Notes under the pieces: model-generated | Databases searched by the model: none | What the model was told of the DNA's origin: nothing | Seen by the model: only the letters and a program-made list of their open reading frames with translations | NCBI GenBank assembly: GCA_948567375.1 | Contig: OX419755.1 | Span: 3,229,001 to 3,293,000, forward strand | Source of the DNA: Lunularia cruciata | Lineage: Eukaryota > Streptophyta > Marchantiopsida > Lunulariales > Lunulariaceae | Reading direction: 5' to 3' | DNA length: 64,000 nucleotides | Part shown: in pieces, positions 61,605 to 64,000 of the stretch | Layout of the letters: each line of letters begins with the position of its first letter | Position numbering within the stretch: position 1 is the stretch's first letter | Made by a program: the position numbers and the translations under genes

Positions 61605-62684
61605 AAAGCAACCACAGAACACAAGAAGGATTGAAAGACCTTATCAACCCGAGAGACAAAAGATGTAAAATGGGATTAGACACCAATAGTATAGATATGA
61701 AAAATTTACCGTATCACACCTAAGATATACGAACTATGCAAGTCATAAGGTTTACAAACTATTGGAGCATCCGAAGAAACAACATCTAGAGTGATTGCTC
61801 TACTATGGATTACACCAACCAATGTTCTCAATAAAGCAATGGACACATGCTAGTCTAAAGTATGTTAGAAAGTATGAGAGAGAGAATGGTACACCTGACA
61901 TCTAATATGATAAGCTTTCATGCATTGCTTGACAAATATGTAGAATGCCATATGCATCGCTCCATAATTGCAAAGTTAGAGAAACAAAGAGGTGACCTTA
62001 CTACATATCCTTATCCTTGGAAACCTTGTGTGCTATTGCTCTGCTCATTGCCCTTCCAAGAGAATGAGTAATCACTCCCTCCCGTGTAAATTTTGTAACC
62101 ATAACATCCACCATTGTCACTTGATCATCTCAAATCAATTATAAATCTACTCTGCAAACATATATTATCTCCAAAAAATATGAACATTCCCTCCAAAAAA
62201 AGTATCCACTCTCCACCATAACAAACATTATATGTATAATAGCATCATGACTAAATATCCTTGGTCCTCCATAAAGACATAGTGTCATATGGATTATTGT
62301 TGCATCTAATGTACAACCACATTCAAAGGTGAATAACTAAAATGTAAATGGATGGACCAAACCTAAATAGAATCTCATCATTATAAAGAAAATAGTTGGT
62401 GCGAGCAAAAATGCCCTAATGTATGGTCAAACTAGAATCTAAATCACTCTTATCAAAATAAAAGCAAAAATATGCTCTAGTGGCTTGAGAAATAAATGAG
62501 TCAACTAAAAGAAAATATAATATATATTGGCTCAGTTGCAGCATCAAAGAAAACTGCAAACCTCTTGTTCAAATTTACAATAGTGAAAAAAAATAAATGG
62601 AAAGTCATCCCAGTGTTCATGGAGATAAGACCTTTCTCTCATTGCCACATTAACACCTAGAGTAAGTAAACCAATAACACCTAG
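61605..62684 (-). mobile_element. LINE copy D, 5'-truncated
   Basis: About 1.08 kb of the 3' part of the family on the minus strand, including the endonuclease-type region around 61,990-62,180 and the 3' tail at the left end. Imperfect direct repeats flank it (GAGTAAGCAG at 61595-61604, GAGTAGACC at 62685-62693). The uninterrupted form of the target is seen in the tandem copy at 62794-62922. Many stops; inactive. Confidence 0.7.
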
Positions 62685-62922
62685 AGTAGACCGGGACATC
62701 GAAATTCACTTCTAACTTGAAAATTACTATGTAACTCTCTAGCAGCTGGAAAGAGCGGAGATATAGGAAATATAAGAGGCAAACCAGATTGAAATCTTTC
62801 TTACATATCATGAGTAAGCAGGGAAACTCGAAATTCAATTCTGACTCTACTAGAAAATTACGGTGTATCTCTCTAGCCACCGGAAGGAGGGAGATATAGG
62901 AAATATAAGAGGCGAACCAGAT
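62685..62922 (+). repeat. Local duplication of about 127 bp, one copy split by LINE D
   Basis: The second unit (62794-62922) begins TCTTTCTTACATATCATGAG and ends near AACCAGATTGCAAG. The first unit is split: its start lies at about 61577-61604, left of LINE copy D, and its remainder at 62685-62793. Shared blocks include CTCTCTAG and GATATAGGAAATATAAGAGG. Confidence 0.75.
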
Positions 62923-63018
62923 TGCAAGGGACAAAAACTGCAGGAATGAAGTTTGATTACACTGGGTTGTCCGCACTTCAAATATAACTCCAACGATGAC
63001 ACCTTATATTACACTAGA

Positions 63019-63148
63019 TACACATAAAGAAAAAAGGCGACCGCGTAGGAAAAATGAAGGATGGGAAGACCCCATCAAGCCGTACACATAAACAGAAAAA
63101 GGTGACCGCGTAGAGAACACGAAGGATGGGAAGACCCCATCAAGCCGA
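63019..63148 (-). mobile_element. Two head-to-tail LINE tails (copy H), 65-bp period
   Basis: Units 63019-63083 and 63084-63148 each hold about 50 bp of the LINE 3' end (minus CGGCTTGATGGGGTCTTCCC, then GCGGTCRCCTTTTT). TACACATAAA stands before, between and after them (near 63019, 63084 and 63149). They lie about 80 bp beyond the stop codon of the DUF247 gene, probably in or next to its 3' UTR. Confidence 0.8.
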
Positions 63149-63228
63149 TACACATAAACTAGACGAGCAATAAACTGGACGCAGTTGACACTCCCATGAT
63201 ACCTAGCTAACTGCATCTCAACTTTGTG

Positions 63229-64000
63229 CTATGAAGACCTCTTGTGGAACCCCACCATGGTGTACACGGTTTGCAAGAAAGCCAATATTACAACAAAACC
63301 TGCCGCAACTGTCCATGGTCTGTCAGTGATTTCTACAATAAGAAGCGTAAGCGTATGTCGAAATCCACAACTGTACCACTGATGCACCTCCTGGAATGTT
63401 TCCTCAAGTTCGTGTGAACTTGCAAAGTGATAGTTACTCAGAATATTATTGAATAAGTCAGCGACGTCCTTCTCCGATCCAAGGAAATTTAGGGCAATAA
63501 CCGGTTCCTTCCCCTCCCTGAGCAATCTCACGTCGTCCATAGTGTCAAGCAGATGGTCCATCATCGACACGTAACTCATGATTGGGTGATCCTGAGGTTT
63601 ATTTGGCTCACAGCTATGCACTCGTTCAAAAGCACACAGGTTTCGTAAAATTCTGTCAGTATTGTCGGAGACGTTTATTCTGGGAATGTGGAGGATAGCA
63701 CTTAGCTTATGATACGGTATAGCAAATTTGACCTCGTGGAAGCTTGTTCTAGTTCCTCTTACTTTGATTCCTGCTTTCAGAAGCTCCGCCGCACTTACTA
63801 ATCTTGAACCAGTCTTTCTCCGCCGCGTATCCTCGGTGGTCGGATTCTCCTTCCACCAAGAAGGGATGCGAGTAACTAGACCTATCAAACCGGTGCAAGC
63901 GTTTGCGAAAATCTTGCTTCCAGTTGAGTGAGTTGCGCCAGGTTGAAGCTGATTGGCGCTTGAGCCGTTCGCCAGAGGTGATGGCGTAGTCTCTGAAGTA
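63229..64000 (-). CDS. DUF247 family membrane protein, C-terminal part (runs off window)
   Basis: The frame is open from the right window edge to a stop at 63229 (257 codons visible) and no ATG is in view, so the start lies beyond 64000. The visible part is the C-terminal half of the plant DUF247 family: SAAELLKAGIKVRG, then LHIPRINVSDNTDRILRNL, a CAFERVH block, YVSMMDHLLDT, FLGSEKDVADLFNNI, and a final membrane span (about residues 230-249 of the visible part: PWTVAAGFVVILAFLQTVYT) followed by a short basic tail. Family members are typically 400-550 residues with one C-terminal span. Some grass members act in self-incompatibility; for most the role is unknown. GC and codon use resemble the other host genes here. 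The visible frame is intact. Confidence 0.88.
   Translation of the reverse strand, partial: TSETTPSPLANGSSANQLQPGATHSTGSKIFANACTGLIGLVTRIPSWWKENPTTEDTRRRKTGSRLVSAAELLKAGIKVRGTRTSFHEVKFAIPYHKLSAILHIPRINVSDNTDRILRNLCAFERVHSCEPNKPQDHPIMSYVSMMDHLLDTMDDVRLLREGKEPVIALNFLGSEKDVADLFNNILSNYHFASSHELEETFQEVHQWYSCGFRHTLTLLIVEITDRPWTVAAGFVVILAFLQTVYTMVGFHKRSS

Overview
The window looks like nuclear DNA of a land plant. It carries a small LEA-like gene, an intron-containing plant-type RAB3GAP2 homologue (GT-AG introns of about 0.1-0.75 kb), an NDR1/HIN1-like (LEA_2) gene and the 3' part of a DUF247 gene, all set among plant-type copia and chromoviral gypsy retrotransposons. The many RLE-type LINE copies would fit a non-seed plant better than an angiosperm, but that placement is an inference. 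The genus cannot be read from the sequence.

Layout. 1-345: remnant of a Lys/Glu-rich coiled-coil coding sequence (minus). 538-5276: broken Ty1/copia element. 5.3-22 kb: gene-type DNA of moderate GC with the LEA-like gene (minus, 11070-11342), RAB3GAP2 (plus, 12312-~16284, nine exons) and the LEA_2 gene (minus, 18528-19133), plus one short LINE tail (9155-9325). 22-27.7 kb: very AT-rich, gene-free stretch with one solo LTR. 27.7-54.9 kb: repeat cluster built on three long copies of one LINE family (A and B minus, C plus). Copy B was entered by gypsy element G1 and by a solo LTR, and G1 was itself entered by G2. The insertions of G1, G2 and the solo LTRs are marked by exact 5-bp target duplications. 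55.0-61.0 kb: an older chromoviral gypsy element (G3, minus). 61-63.2 kb: more LINE fragments and local duplications. 63229-64000: DUF247 gene running off the right edge.

The most notable signals are (i) an abundant LINE family whose C-terminus has a Cys/His cluster followed by a restriction-like-endonuclease pattern rather than a visible APE domain, whose copies share one 3' end without a poly(A) tail and make target duplications of about 9-10 bp; (ii) LTRs of G1/G2 packed with perfect heat-shock-element arrays upstream of a TATA box; (iii) a datable nest, LINE <- G1 (LTRs about 6-7% diverged) <- G2 (LTRs about 1.7% diverged). All identity figures are hand counts. No tRNA, rRNA or CRISPR was seen. 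The retroviral-type elements are described only as fossils.
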